From: a virus
Virus record (IMG/VR): IMGVR_UViG_3300044733_001499
Coordinates: 1 to 20,077 of that record
DNA: 20,077 bases
Reading direction: 5' to 3' (one strand)
Shown here: positions 1 to 6,743 of the stretch, one piece after another
Layout of the letters: the number at the start of each line of letters is the position of its first letter
How positions within the stretch are numbered: the first letter of the stretch is position 1
The notes under the pieces: model-generated
What the model was told of the DNA's origin: nothing
The model's input: the letters and a program-made list of their open reading frames with translations, nothing else
The model's database searches: none
Made by a program: the position numbers and the translations under genes

Positions 1-14
1 GCAATGTTATCCAT
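1..14 (-). CDS. Start of the next leftward gene (truncated by window edge)
   Basis: An ATG on the minus strand at 14-12 is followed by GAT AAC ATT and then the window ends. It overlaps the TAA stop of the gene at 7-210, in the same style as the other junctions here, and GGGAG lies just upstream at a usable distance. Only the first few codons (M-D-N-I) are visible, so nothing can be said of its product. Confidence 0.4.
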
Positions 15-210
15 GTTTACTCTCCCTTATTTTCTTAGCCGCATCTGGTAGGCCCATATCATCACAGATCTGGGCGCACCGCTCTCTCTCGCCTATAGAG
101 ACAATCTCTGAAAACCTGTGCATCCATTGCACCGCAACTTCGTCAGGCGCGTACACAAGGTTCTTTTCTTTGGCGACTTGTTTAGCAATCTTCAGAAGCT
201 GTTTATCCAT
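7..210 (-). CDS. Small phage protein of the ERERCAQIC family
   Basis: This 67-residue protein has no assigned function. Its central stretch (HRFSEIV, then ERERCAQICDDM) followed by a basic AAKKIRES tail matches the layout of three other small proteins in this window (7874-8137, 8342-8584 and 10296-10478): a helix with RF-x-x-(L/I)(V/I), then an E-R-E-x-x-A/C-x-I-C helix, then an A-x-x-I-R end. Such proteins are common in phages of Proteobacteria. No signal peptide or membrane segment is seen. The ATG overlaps the stop of the upstream gene (TAATG), so translation is probably coupled. Role unknown. Confidence 0.7.
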   Translation of the reverse strand: MDKQLLKIAKQVAKEKNLVYAPDEVAVQWMHRFSEIVSIGERERCAQICDDMGLPDAAKKIRESKHG

Positions 211-467
211 TAAAGCAAATGATCAGCAATGAACTTGACTGCGGGTATCAGCGCCGCCGTCATCAGCCAAACCAGCAGGACAAACAGTATCCAGTCCAGT
301 AGTTTGGCCGAGCGCGTACTAGCAATACTCTGCGGATCTGGAGTGCCGCACAGGATTAGCTCCTGCACGAACTCATCCTCCGGCGTCGGCTGCTGCTGAT
401 TACTGGGGTGGTAGTAGGCACCTATTCTGATAGGGTCTTCCTTAATAAATTTGCCATCACGTAGCAT
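210..467 (-). CDS. Small C-terminal-anchored membrane protein
   Basis: This 85-residue hypothetical protein has a polar N-terminal half with a QQQ/PTPEDE stretch and one strong hydrophobic segment at about residues 57-80 (rich in L, V, I, A and W), followed by a very short tail. That pattern predicts a single-pass inner-membrane protein with most of its mass on one side. The start is supported by GGGAGG seven bases upstream. It sits directly behind the DUF5672 gene with a two-base gap. No family is recognised. It lacks the dual lysis-gene context expected for a holin, so a lysis role is not proposed. Confidence 0.7.
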   Translation of the reverse strand: MLRDGKFIKEDPIRIGAYYHPSNQQQPTPEDEFVQELILCGTPDPQSIASTRSAKLLDWILFVLLVWLMTAALIPAVKFIADHLL

Positions 468-469
468 AG

Positions 470-1267
470 TTATCCTCCCTGAGATTGATGAACCATTTGA
501 TAACCGTAGTGGTCTGAAAAGAGATCGTAAACCTTAAGCTCTAATGGAATCAACTTGGTGGTTTTGATATCTAATTTCCAGGCCATTGTGTTTTCGTCTG
601 CCAATTCTCGGAACCGGCTGTGGTGTCCGAAGATCTTGGTGATGTCTACATCCTTGTGAGCATCCGGCGACAGGTGTTCAAATGAAAACATCTTGGCTTC
701 TTCGTCTGGCGCAAACTTGATGCCAACCTTTTCCAGCGTTGGGCGCAGGATGCCGGTTAGCTGCACATCTTCGTTGTTCAGCATTTGCTCGCCGTGCATT
801 TGGGGAATGATCCCGTGCTGGATTGGCGCCTGCATAAACTTTTTGCTTCTCAAGCTGAAGCCACCGTTTTGTATGACTATCGGATTGCTCTTCCCAAACC
901 ATTGGAAGCCTGTGTAAAGTTGATTCCCTACTACTCCTGCGTGGGTAAGCCCGCCGATGTAGTCGTACCCTAGCCAGTCATCGTTCCAGTTGTCTTTGGA
1001 CAGCGCCCAGCCATCATGCTGAACAATGAAGGCGTAGTCTGTCTCGATGAAGTTGTGCAGGGCATACATACAGAAGCTGCTGTAGCCTGAGTAATCCAGC
1101 GGCGCGGCGATCAACTTCTGCGGTATGTCTGTTGCTAACTGCTGATTGGTAATCAGCAGCTTACGGCAGCCTGGGAAGCAGGCCGCAGTCTTCTCCAATG
1201 CTGGAATAGCCCGCAGCCCCTGCCCGTGACCGTAGATAGCGACAACCGTTATCTGGTCGTAGTTCAT
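470..1267 (-). CDS. DUF5672-family protein, glycosyltransferase-like
   Basis: The 265-residue product matches my recollection of the DUF5672 family, found near glycosyltransferases and in phages. Visible landmarks are QHDGW (83-87), a W-rich stretch leading to YDYIGG (101-106), NGGFSLRS (134-141) and NEDV (165-168). These resemble the sugar-nucleotide and acceptor loops of GT-A folds, with the acidic pair in NEDV as a possible catalytic or metal-binding site. The start overlaps the upstream glycosyltransferase stop by four bases (ATGA), with GGAG upstream, so the two are translationally coupled. The likely role is transfer of a sugar to phage DNA, a virion protein or a host surface glycan. 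The acceptor cannot be told from sequence. Confidence 0.8.
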   Translation of the reverse strand: MNYDQITVVAIYGHGQGLRAIPALEKTAACFPGCRKLLITNQQLATDIPQKLIAAPLDYSGYSSFCMYALHNFIETDYAFIVQHDGWALSKDNWNDDWLGYDYIGGLTHAGVVGNQLYTGFQWFGKSNPIVIQNGGFSLRSKKFMQAPIQHGIIPQMHGEQMLNNEDVQLTGILRPTLEKVGIKFAPDEEAKMFSFEHLSPDAHKDVDITKIFGHHSRFRELADENTMAWKLDIKTTKLIPLELKVYDLFSDHYGYQMVHQSQGG

Positions 1268-2013
1268 TCTTTCTCCGGGAACTTAGGTGCAAGTGCGCCA
1301 TCAAACAGATATGTACCCACATGCCCCAACTGTACCCACGGTGCAGCATAGACCTTGCCGCCTGCCTCACGCCACTTACGGCAGAAATGATAGTCCTCCG
1401 ACAGCAGGTGCTGCGTCTCAGGCTCGATGCTGGTAGTGAAGAACTCTTTGATCTCGTCATTGGCAATACTGCCGCTCAGATCGTGGGCGTTATTGAGATA
1501 GCTGCCAACGTGCGGCGTAAGCTTGTCGAACACCTCGCGCTTGATCATCATAAAGCCCGTGCCGCCATTCCAGATCTCGGCAGGCTCTGAAGCATTAAAC
1601 TCGGCATGGCCTTTGTGGTCAGCCAGGTTTACAACGTGCGATCCAGAGTAGTACTTCAGCTGATCAGCTGGGATACCTGCGTCAGATGCCTGCTTCACCA
1701 GACCCCAGTTGATTTCCTTCTTAGGATAGATGCCGCAGATAACTTCCTTGTCAGCTAGCAACATGGAGACTACATCGCTCGGATTGAACTTGATGTCGGC
1801 GTCGATAAACATCAGGTGCGTAAACCCAGACCGCAGGAAGTTAAATGTCAACGCATTACGGGCGCGGGTGATCAGGCTCTCGTTGAACATAAAGCTTGCT
1901 GCCATGTCGATGCGGTTCTGCTGGCAGATACCTTGCAGCTGTAGGATTGCTTGGGTGTAGTACCCGGTACACATGCCGCCATACATCGGTGTTGCTATGA
2001 AAAGCTTTGCCAT
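1264..2013 (-). CDS. GT-A fold glycosyltransferase (family 2-like)
   Basis: The 249-residue protein begins with a Rossmann-like strand (LFIATPMYGG), followed by an N-E-S-L-I-T-R-A-R-N stretch and the metal-binding DxD signature as DAD at 71-73 within LMFIDADI. Further on are WNGGTGFMMIK (an acceptor-side loop) and LSEDYHFCRKW, where the ED pair suits the catalytic base region, then LGHVGT near the C-terminus. This arrangement fits soluble phage glycosyltransferases that use a nucleotide sugar and a divalent metal. The start has AGGAG (CTAGGAGATAAG) upstream. It lies between a methyltransferase and the DUF5672 gene, forming a three-gene modification cassette. Substrate and acceptor are unknown. 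Confidence 0.85.
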   Translation of the reverse strand: MAKLFIATPMYGGMCTGYYTQAILQLQGICQQNRIDMAASFMFNESLITRARNALTFNFLRSGFTHLMFIDADIKFNPSDVVSMLLADKEVICGIYPKKEINWGLVKQASDAGIPADQLKYYSGSHVVNLADHKGHAEFNASEPAEIWNGGTGFMMIKREVFDKLTPHVGSYLNNAHDLSGSIANDEIKEFFTTSIEPETQHLLSEDYHFCRKWREAGGKVYAAPWVQLGHVGTYLFDGALAPKFPEKE

Positions 2014-2022
2014 TCTTATCTC

Positions 2023-2541
2023 CTAGGGTTTTTTGAGGCCAACGAAATACAAGTCTTTTGATGCTTTGTTTACCAAGAATCTGTACCCAATGTATGGATC
2101 CATATTGCAGTTCGCCAGAAAGTCAGATGCTTTCAGGTTCTGGTAATAGTCTCCGCAGAAGGGCGCGTCATGTGGCGTAGTCCTGGTGGTGCCATGCTCT
2201 GGCCGTCCGGTGGTAGCGCATGAGAAGAACACCAGATACTTTGCCATTCTTGTCATGTTGTCGAACGTACGCACCCACTCAGGGTTATGTTCGAAACATT
2301 CACATGAACACACCAGATCAAACGATTTGTCTGGGAAGTCTAGATCCTCGCCCTTGCCTACAAGGTCAACGTCTTTGCCGGGAGCAAGGTCCACGCCGGT
2401 GTAGTCGCAGGAATCAAAGAACTCACGAATAGATCCGTTGATATTCAGGCTTCCTATTTCCAATACTTTGGTGCGGACGAACAAGTCGGCGTAGCTTTGC
2501 TTTACTGCGGCTACAAATTCCATCTGTGCTGGGTGGCTCAT
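2023..2541 (-). CDS. SAM-dependent class I methyltransferase
   Basis: The 172-residue product has the compact layout of a Methyltransf_11-type enzyme: motif I as VLEIGS (27-31), the acidic residue ending strand 2 as YTGVD (47-51), a GEDLDF stretch, and motif IV as SFDLVCSCECFEH (73-85). The glycine-rich loop is short and the protein is smaller than typical DNA methyltransferases. It has no (D/N)PPY or PC motif, so DNA-base methylation of the classic kinds is not indicated. Methylation of a sugar or small molecule would fit its position upstream of two glycosyltransferase-like genes. The ATG overlaps the stop of the ribbon-helix-helix-like gene (ATGA). Confidence 0.8.
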   Translation of the reverse strand: MSHPAQMEFVAAVKQSYADLFVRTKVLEIGSLNINGSIREFFDSCDYTGVDLAPGKDVDLVGKGEDLDFPDKSFDLVCSCECFEHNPEWVRTFDNMTRMAKYLVFFSCATTGRPEHGTTRTTPHDAPFCGDYYQNLKASDFLANCNMDPYIGYRFLVNKASKDLYFVGLKKP

Positions 2542-2822
2542 CTTGCTGGCATCTCCGCGATAGCTGCGATCACTGTGTCAGCAACAGTCTCGCCGGCGAA
2601 GGAGAGATCGTTAGCCAGTTTGTGTGATCGGATAACTCTGACCACATCTCGCAGCGCCTGTGCGTATCCAGCATTGAACGGATCTTCTTTGCTTAAGATC
2701 ATGTCAATAGCATTGCGTACCAGGCTGGATGCCTGTCGTTTCTGTGCGTGTTGGCGCAACGCCAGATAAGTTTCTTCTGGCAAGTTGACCGAATACGGGA
2801 TCATCCGTTTGCTAATTTCCAT
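2538..2822 (-). CDS. Ribbon-helix-helix-like small DNA-binding protein
   Basis: In this 94-residue protein, the segment VNLPEETYLALRQHAQKR followed by SSLVRNAIDMIL (about residues 12-44) has the strand, helix, turn, helix pattern of ribbon-helix-helix repressors of the Arc/CopG type, in which the polar strand residues read DNA. The C-terminal half is alanine-rich and helical and is of unknown function. It overlaps the gene upstream by 22 bases and the methyltransferase downstream by 4. A role as regulator of part of the leftward operon is inference. A structural role in DNA handling is also possible. Confidence 0.65.
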   Translation of the reverse strand: MEISKRMIPYSVNLPEETYLALRQHAQKRQASSLVRNAIDMILSKEDPFNAGYAQALRDVVRVIRSHKLANDLSFAGETVADTVIAAIAEMPAR

Positions 2823-3223
2823 GTCTTAAATTCCTCTTTCATTCCTAGAAGTTTCTCGATAGCCGATTGGCTCTTGGGTATGTCAGCCCGGCTGTCCACC
2901 TTCAGATACTTGTACATCCACTCTGTTGCTTCTTTCTCTGACTGTCCAAATATCTCGCCCGCGTCCTCGAGAAACGCCCAGAACTTAGGGTCACGGCACA
3001 ACATTCCTGACGCCCGCACCATATCTTTGGCCAGCTCCTGCTCCCGGTTCATAGGTCTTTCTTCTTCATTCATCCGAACAAGAACTGCCATGTACCTAGC
3101 GCCCACAAAGTCACGCAGAATTTCCTCCGGCACATCATCCGGGTGTATGCGCAGAGTCAGGATGTAGCCAGAGTTATCCTGCTTCATTGCTACCTTTACT
3201 GCTTCAAACTGGCTGGTATTCAT
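2801..3223 (-). CDS. Phage hypothetical protein, 140 residues
   Basis: I recognise the general type but no function. The N-terminal part (GYILTLRIHPDDVPEEILRD, then GARYMAVLVRM) is beta-rich and the C-terminal half (MNREQELAKDM... FWAFLEDAG... EWMYKYLKVDSRADI) is helical. A similar arrangement occurs in small proteins from phage replication regions, often beside annealing proteins and SSBs. No catalytic motif, Cys/His cluster, signal peptide or membrane segment is visible. The start is supported by AGGA eight bases upstream. Confidence 0.65.
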   Translation of the reverse strand: MNTSQFEAVKVAMKQDNSGYILTLRIHPDDVPEEILRDFVGARYMAVLVRMNEEERPMNREQELAKDMVRASGMLCRDPKFWAFLEDAGEIFGQSEKEATEWMYKYLKVDSRADIPKSQSAIEKLLGMKEEFKTWKLANG

Positions 3224-3226
3224 TAG

Positions 3227-3523
3227 TTATCCTATCCCGTGCCATTTTTCTATCAACACGCCAAGCTCTAGGCCGGTTTTGTTTGGACACATGTCATACA
3301 GTCTTTTCATTTCATAAAAACCCATCGGACGCCTACCTTTTCTATCAGCTAGCAACTGGCCGTAAGTCATGCCACAGTGGTAAATCACCGGCCATATAGA
3401 CACCCATAATTCGTATAGATCTTCATCACTTAGAGGAAAATCATAGCCTTCTGGAAATTGGGCGTACGCACGAGAGAACCAATCCCAAAACTTTTCATCA
3501 CATTTATTTAATTTAATTTTCAT
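3227..3523 (-). CDS. Hypothetical protein, 98 residues, aromatic-rich
   Basis: No family is recognised. The protein is rich in aromatic residues (W, Y and F in FWDWFSRAYAQF and LYELWVSIWPVIY) with a short basic patch (DRKGRRP) near the middle. It is probably a small soluble globular protein, since the hydrophobic stretches are too interrupted for membrane segments. GGGAG lies upstream of the ATG. Its DNA is more AT-rich than its neighbours and uses A-ending lysine codons near the start (KIKLNK), which could mean a separate origin. Its start is 18 bases downstream of the preceding gene's stop. Confidence 0.6.
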   Translation of the reverse strand: MKIKLNKCDEKFWDWFSRAYAQFPEGYDFPLSDEDLYELWVSIWPVIYHCGMTYGQLLADRKGRRPMGFYEMKRLYDMCPNKTGLELGVLIEKWHGIG

Positions 3524-3541
3524 CTTGCTCCCTCGCTCTCA

Positions 3542-3859
3542 TCATTGCGCACACACCTTTGATTCCCACAGGGTAACTACCATGCCATGAACCGTTAGGC
3601 TCTGAGCGCGTACCCATCCATGTGGCTGGATTAAACCTTCCCTGTGGGCTTTCCTTACCACCGCCCCCCAGGCTCTCCTATCTGGTGGCTCTGGTAAATC
3701 GTCATTAGCGGCTCTAACTTGCTCGGTCGTGAAGTATTTGTTTGTTACCGCATGTTTGCGTACAGCGTCTAAAGCTATTGCTACCCAGTCGCCCCCTGCG
3801 TTTTTAGCGGCAACTTCCGCCATTGCGTGACCGAGTGCTAGTCCTTGATGTTCCGTCAT
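3542..3859 (-). CDS. Phage winged-helix-like protein
   Basis: The 105-residue product resembles a widespread phage family from replication regions. It has an N-terminal helix, a W-x-x-x-A-x-D-A-V-R helix, F-T-x-E-x-V-R-A, then the pattern PPDRRAWGAVVRKAHREGLIQPHGWV and a terminal H-G-x-x-V-T-L-W strand. The last part reads like a recognition helix and wing, so a DNA-binding role is plausible but unproven. Its start overlaps the stop of the 58-residue gene upstream by four bases and has GAGGGAGAG as ribosome-binding site. Confidence 0.7.
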   Translation of the reverse strand: MTEHQGLALGHAMAEVAAKNAGGDWVAIALDAVRKHAVTNKYFTTEQVRAANDDLPEPPDRRAWGAVVRKAHREGLIQPHGWVRAQSLTVHGMVVTLWESKVCAQ

Positions 3860-4032
3860 ACACTCTCCCTCGCTTCCATCATCGCGTCAGCCCAGAGATA
3901 CGCCACTTCTGCTGTTTCTGCTGCGTCTGATGCCCAATCTGGATCGGAAGCAAAACCTTGCATAGCCTTCGCCGCAAAGTAATCCCGCAGGTCCATTCCT
4001 TTCTCGCCGGTCATGTTTGGAAATGCTTTCAC
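3856..4032 (-). CDS. Small phage protein of the LRDYFAAKAMQ family
   Basis: This gene is only 58 codons long. The product contains MDLRDYFAAKAMQGF followed by an acidic and alanine-rich helix ending AYLWADAMMEARE, the hallmark of a very common small phage protein in which an amphipathic helix pair is conserved. The GTG at 4032 overlaps the stop of the putative nuclease gene by four bases (GTGA). An ATG at 4014 would shorten it by six residues. Function unknown. The ATGA overlap downstream couples it to the winged-helix-like gene. Confidence 0.75.
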   Translation of the reverse strand: MKAFPNMTGEKGMDLRDYFAAKAMQGFASDPDWASDAAETAEVAYLWADAMMEARESV

Positions 4033-4346
4033 GATATATCCTCCACTCTCAGTGCATACTTTCCGTTAGCCCGCTTAGTCCAGCCGTGTACTTCCACTCT
4101 GATGCCCGCTTCCCTGACGTGCGCGATGGTGTCGGACTCCTGGATCTTCTTGATCCTTGATGACACCCCGCTGCTCGTCACCTGCACGGCCAGCACTTCA
4201 TCTCTGCGGATAGCCAGGATGTCGCACCAGCCCCAGAGATCCTGACGCACGCGCTTCCACGGGTTCCACTTCTCTACCACTTCACAGTGATAGCCCTGCT
4301 CCCGTAGATACTCGAGGCTGCGCTGCGTCGGGGATTTAGCTGCCAT
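4029..4346 (-). CDS. Putative PD-(D/E)XK-type phage nuclease or resolvase
   Basis: The 105-residue protein starts KSPTQRSLEYLREQGY and continues with VVEKWNPWKRVRQDLWGWCDILAIRRDEVLAVQVTS. The buried D42 followed by E50 and Q55 on the next strands, ending in V-Q-V-T, resembles a divergent PD-(D/E)XK core in which the lysine is replaced by glutamine. This is typical of a phage family found next to recombination genes. A KKIQES helix and IRVEVHGWTK strand follow. It may be a junction resolvase or a structure-specific nuclease. The altered catalytic triad means activity is not certain. It overlaps the helix-turn-helix gene upstream by 11 bases. Confidence 0.65.
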   Translation of the reverse strand: MAAKSPTQRSLEYLREQGYHCEVVEKWNPWKRVRQDLWGWCDILAIRRDEVLAVQVTSSGVSSRIKKIQESDTIAHVREAGIRVEVHGWTKRANGKYALRVEDIS

Positions 4347-4539
4347 ACGCGATCCGCTTAATCTCTTTCACCGGCATATCGAAAGCTTCGTGGACTTTCA
4401 ATATGAAGGAAGGCGTCAGCGACATATGGCCATGGCGCAGCTTCGAGATGGTCGGCGGGTGAACGCCCAACAACTTGGCCAGTACAGCATCGTTAGGCAG
4501 CATGTACTCGTGCCGTAAGTAATCTATCAAATGGTCCAT
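4336..4539 (-). CDS. Cro/CI-type helix-turn-helix regulator
   Basis: The 67-residue protein is essentially one helix-turn-helix domain: DAVLAKLLGVHPPTISKLRHG places the turn at LGV and a recognition helix at PPTISKLRHG, followed by LTPSFILKVHEAFDMPVKEI, as in Cro and plasmid YdaS-like repressors. I chose ATG 4539, preceded by GAGGAC, over a longer reading beginning inside the SSB-like gene. It has no oligomerisation or cleavage domain. It is the only Cro-like protein in the window and so is a candidate ligand for the operators near 9250-10270 or 18140-18197. That link is inference. Confidence 0.8.
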   Translation of the reverse strand: MDHLIDYLRHEYMLPNDAVLAKLLGVHPPTISKLRHGHMSLTPSFILKVHEAFDMPVKEIKRIAYGS

Positions 4540-4546
4540 GATGTCC

Positions 4547-4828
4547 TCAGAAGGGGATGTCCCCGTCATCCATTACTGGCGGCTTGGGTGCTTCCAATGT
4601 CTCTGTCTTCTTCCAAGTGTTTACCTGGATAGAAAACCATGGACCATAGTTGCCATCCTTCTGCCAGCCAGATAGACGGATGACGATGTTGTCTTCGTCT
4701 GTCTCTTGCAGTAGCTGCTTCAGCAGGCCGCGCTCGATTGCAATCTCACCGTACAGGTCAGGGCTAGACTGGTTGATCTTCTGCTTGCTGTAGTTCAGCC
4801 TGCCTCTATTCGGGAACGTATTCGACAT
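4547..4828 (-). CDS. Putative single-strand DNA-binding protein with SSB-type tip
   Basis: The 93-residue product ends in MDDGDIPF, the acidic-hydrophobic tip that bacterial SSBs use to recruit partners. The body (IAIERGLLKQLL... NIVIRLSGWQKDGNYGPWFSIQVNTWKK) has the alternating strands and basic or aromatic residues expected of a small OB-like fold, but it is shorter than canonical SSB (about 170 residues) and has little of its sequence. It sits immediately behind the ERF-type annealing gene, overlapping it by 22 bases, a typical place for a phage SSB. The function is inferred from tip and context together. Confidence 0.7.
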   Translation of the reverse strand: MSNTFPNRGRLNYSKQKINQSSPDLYGEIAIERGLLKQLLQETDEDNIVIRLSGWQKDGNYGPWFSIQVNTWKKTETLEAPKPPVMDDGDIPF

Positions 4829-5525
4829 TCTCTTGCTCCTTAAATTTTTCTTTCATTACTTTAAATCTATCCAGCAACATGGAGTACGTCACACTGTCCA
4901 GTTCTTTCAGTCTGTCGTACACAACCTTGTTGACCTTGTAGATGATGTTGACATCAGCAACTGACTGCGCCATTTCCAGAGCAAAGTTAGTGGTTTCAGC
5001 AATTGTTGATGACCAATCATCTACGGTAGTATCAGGCTCGGCAGATACCTTCAGCTGCCATTGACTGACTATGCCTGCCAGATTTGCCGGTGGCGCGTCT
5101 GGAACTTTAGCTACAGGCTTGGGCATAGCTTTTGGAGCAGCAACCGGCGTAGTCTTTGTTGCATGGTTACCATCATCCTCTTCTGGCGCGATACCGCAGG
5201 CGGCCATCAGGCTATATCTCCGAGCGTACGAAAGCGCACTTCCGAAGCCCTGCGCGTCATGCTTACTGGCCGGCATGAAGAGTGTGCCGCCCGATAGCTG
5301 CTCACCTGATTCATGGATGAAGGTGGTGGATACCTTTACTCCACCATCATGCTCATCCGTCAGCTGCATTAGGTAGATGCCGTTGTTATTTAATGCGTCG
5401 ATGACGGCTTCAATACAGGCAGACAGATCTGCGTAGCGGCTGCGAAAGTGTGGATTGGTACTGGTCTTCAGCGCAGGACCAAACTCCTTCTGCGCTTTGA
5501 CCAGTGCGGCGGCTATAGCTTTCAT
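4806..5525 (-). CDS. erf: ERF-superfamily single-strand annealing protein
   Basis: The 239-residue protein opens with the ERF signature: a helix with ALVKAQKEFGPALKTSTNP, then FRSRYADLSACIEAV and the strand pattern leading to GGTLFMPASKHDAQGFGSALSYARRYSL (about residues 80-107), which carries the conserved G-S-A-x-S-Y-A-R-R-Y motif, followed by MAACGIAPEEDDGN. ERF proteins (P22 Erf type) pair complementary single strands for phage recombination and genome circularisation. The central linker is rich in A, P and K, and the C-terminal helical part likely aids oligomerisation. With the PD-(D/E)XK nuclease upstream and the SSB-like gene downstream it forms a recombination module. The start has AAGGAGAACG just upstream. 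Confidence 0.93.
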   Translation of the reverse strand: MKAIAAALVKAQKEFGPALKTSTNPHFRSRYADLSACIEAVIDALNNNGIYLMQLTDEHDGGVKVSTTFIHESGEQLSGGTLFMPASKHDAQGFGSALSYARRYSLMAACGIAPEEDDGNHATKTTPVAAPKAMPKPVAKVPDAPPANLAGIVSQWQLKVSAEPDTTVDDWSSTIAETTNFALEMAQSVADVNIIYKVNKVVYDRLKELDSVTYSMLLDRFKVMKEKFKEQENVEYVPE

Positions 5526-5534
5526 TCGTTCTCC

Positions 5535-5684
5535 TTAGTAGCAATTCGTATTGCACACTCCGCCGTAGCAGCACGTTGTGCAGAACGTGCAGTTGCCACG
5601 GTTGTCGCAGAAGTTGTGGCTGGTGCAGCTTGCGTATGCCATGCTCGCGGAGGCAAGCGCCCAGATAGCGATTAAGTATTTCAT
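5535..5684 (-). CDS. Cysteine-rich exported small peptide
   Basis: The 49-residue product begins with a signal-peptide-like stretch (MKYLIAIWALASASMAYA, cleavage expected after AYA), leaving a mature peptide of about 31 residues with eight cysteines, including a CC pair, and several N, T and G residues. Such a pattern suits a small disulfide-bonded periplasmic peptide. ATG 5684 is chosen because AGGAG lies seven bases upstream. A longer frame reading back to 5810 runs through the nuclease gene and is rejected. It lies between recombination genes but has no obvious link to them, so it looks like an inserted accessory gene. Function unknown. Possibilities include envelope modification or superinfection exclusion. 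Confidence 0.7.
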   Translation of the reverse strand: MKYLIAIWALASASMAYASCTSHNFCDNRGNCTFCTTCCYGGVCNTNCY

Positions 5685-5685
5685 G

Positions 5686-6579
5686 TCATTCTCCTGATTC
5701 AAAAGTTGATTGGGTTTGTTGCAGGTACTGCTGGTACTGAGAGCAGAACTGACTGACATTGCAGAAGCTTGCGCATCTGGTTCTGCCGCCCAGCCTAGTC
5801 TCAATCTCATGATCCTTTACTGTCTTCAAAAATGTTTCTGCCTCCGAGCGGGAATCAAACACACGCTTAGCACGTACGCCGCCAGTCTTCTTCACAGCGT
5901 AAGTCGTAGGCTTCTCCCACATGTCCTCTGCCGTACATTCAGGTAGCTCATGCCCAATCTGTACAGACAGGCTGGCCTCGCTGTGTTTGTTGAGTCGCTC
6001 TTTGACAAATGCTTCCTGCTGTTCTGGTTCCCAGAGCGGGATGTCGATGGTAGCGATTGGCGCTTGTGGGTAGCCCTCTTTGTTTACTGCATCGCGGCGG
6101 CTCCAGTCACGAATGATGGCCACGATCTGTATGCTCTTTACCTCTACGCCTTTAGCCTTCTCCACTAGCCAAGCGTAGATGTTCAGCTGGTTGTGCCAGT
6201 CTGCCTTCTCTGCCTGCACCGCCCAGGCTGATGTCACCTTGTAGTCTTTGATAGCGATACCGTCTTCGTAGATCTCTTGCAGATCTATCTGGCCGCTGAT
6301 CCGCCAGCCGTCCACGTCGGTGAAGATGCGCTCTTCTACGATGTGATGATCATCCTTGCCATGCTCGAGGATGTTGTGTACGGCTGTGCCGAACAGGCTC
6401 CAGACCATCTCGCTAGCGTCCTGCTCAATCTCTGCGTCATGCTTGGCACGGAGTTGAACTATCTGCGGCGGCGAGAGCAGCTCTGTAACAGACACATGGC
6501 TGTTGCCCTTGCTGTATTGCGGGCGCTTCAAGACATTGACGATAGTGTCCGGCAGCCCAAATTTATTTGTCAGTATCAT
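5686..6579 (-). CDS. RecB/Cas4-like PD-(D/E)XK exonuclease
   Basis: The 297-residue protein shows the RecB-family nuclease motifs in order: GTAVH with H68, GQIDL with D99, the catalytic IKDYK (D112 and K114), and QLNIY (Q131, Y135), the QxxxY motif. Four cysteines, C215 and C269-x3-C273-x5-C279, resemble the iron-sulfur cluster ligands of Cas4/AddB-type nucleases, though spacing differs slightly. It probably resects DNA ends to make single strands for the ERF annealing protein encoded next, as exonuclease and annealase pairs do in other phages. The ATG overlaps the previous stop inside an AAGGAGAAGAACACATGA junction. Polarity and cofactor cannot be told here. Confidence 0.88.
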   Translation of the reverse strand: MILTNKFGLPDTIVNVLKRPQYSKGNSHVSVTELLSPPQIVQLRAKHDAEIEQDASEMVWSLFGTAVHNILEHGKDDHHIVEERIFTDVDGWRISGQIDLQEIYEDGIAIKDYKVTSAWAVQAEKADWHNQLNIYAWLVEKAKGVEVKSIQIVAIIRDWSRRDAVNKEGYPQAPIATIDIPLWEPEQQEAFVKERLNKHSEASLSVQIGHELPECTAEDMWEKPTTYAVKKTGGVRAKRVFDSRSEAETFLKTVKDHEIETRLGGRTRCASFCNVSQFCSQYQQYLQQTQSTFESGE

Positions 6580-6743
6580 GTGTTCTTCTCCTTGTACTGC
6601 CTCAATTTATTTTTCTTCCAAAGCATATCGTCCAGCAACTCATAAAATTTTTTCAGTCGGTCTTGTGCGCCTTTACTCTGTTCCATCGCTTGCTCGACTT
6701 CTTCAACCGTCAGGGCATGAAATTTCTTTTTGGTCTCCGTCAT
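6576..6743 (-). CDS. Small charged phage protein (55 residues)
   Basis: This short gene encodes a highly charged, likely all-helical protein: KKKFHALTVEEVEQAMEQ, then RLKKFYELLDDMLWKKNKL and the terminal KEKNT. The heptad-like spacing of L, F and V suggests a coiled coil or helical hairpin. No family is recognised. Both ends are formed by the same 18-nt junction (AAGGAGAAGAACACATGA), which provides its start with a ribosome-binding site and its own last codons, so it looks like a cassette that could be swapped in or out. Confidence 0.65.
   Translation of the reverse strand: MTETKKKFHALTVEEVEQAMEQSKGAQDRLKKFYELLDDMLWKKNKLRQYKEKNT

Noticed and set aside
3523-3890. Short similarity between 3526-3548 and 3861-3887
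   Set aside because: Both hold a ribosome-binding site before ATG and a run like CGCAATGATG. This may be a gene-junction remnant but is too short and imperfect to call.
5535-5810. Long version of the cysteine-rich gene starting at 5810
   Set aside because: The added part lies within the nuclease gene in another frame. ATG 5684 has its own AGGAG and begins a signal peptide.
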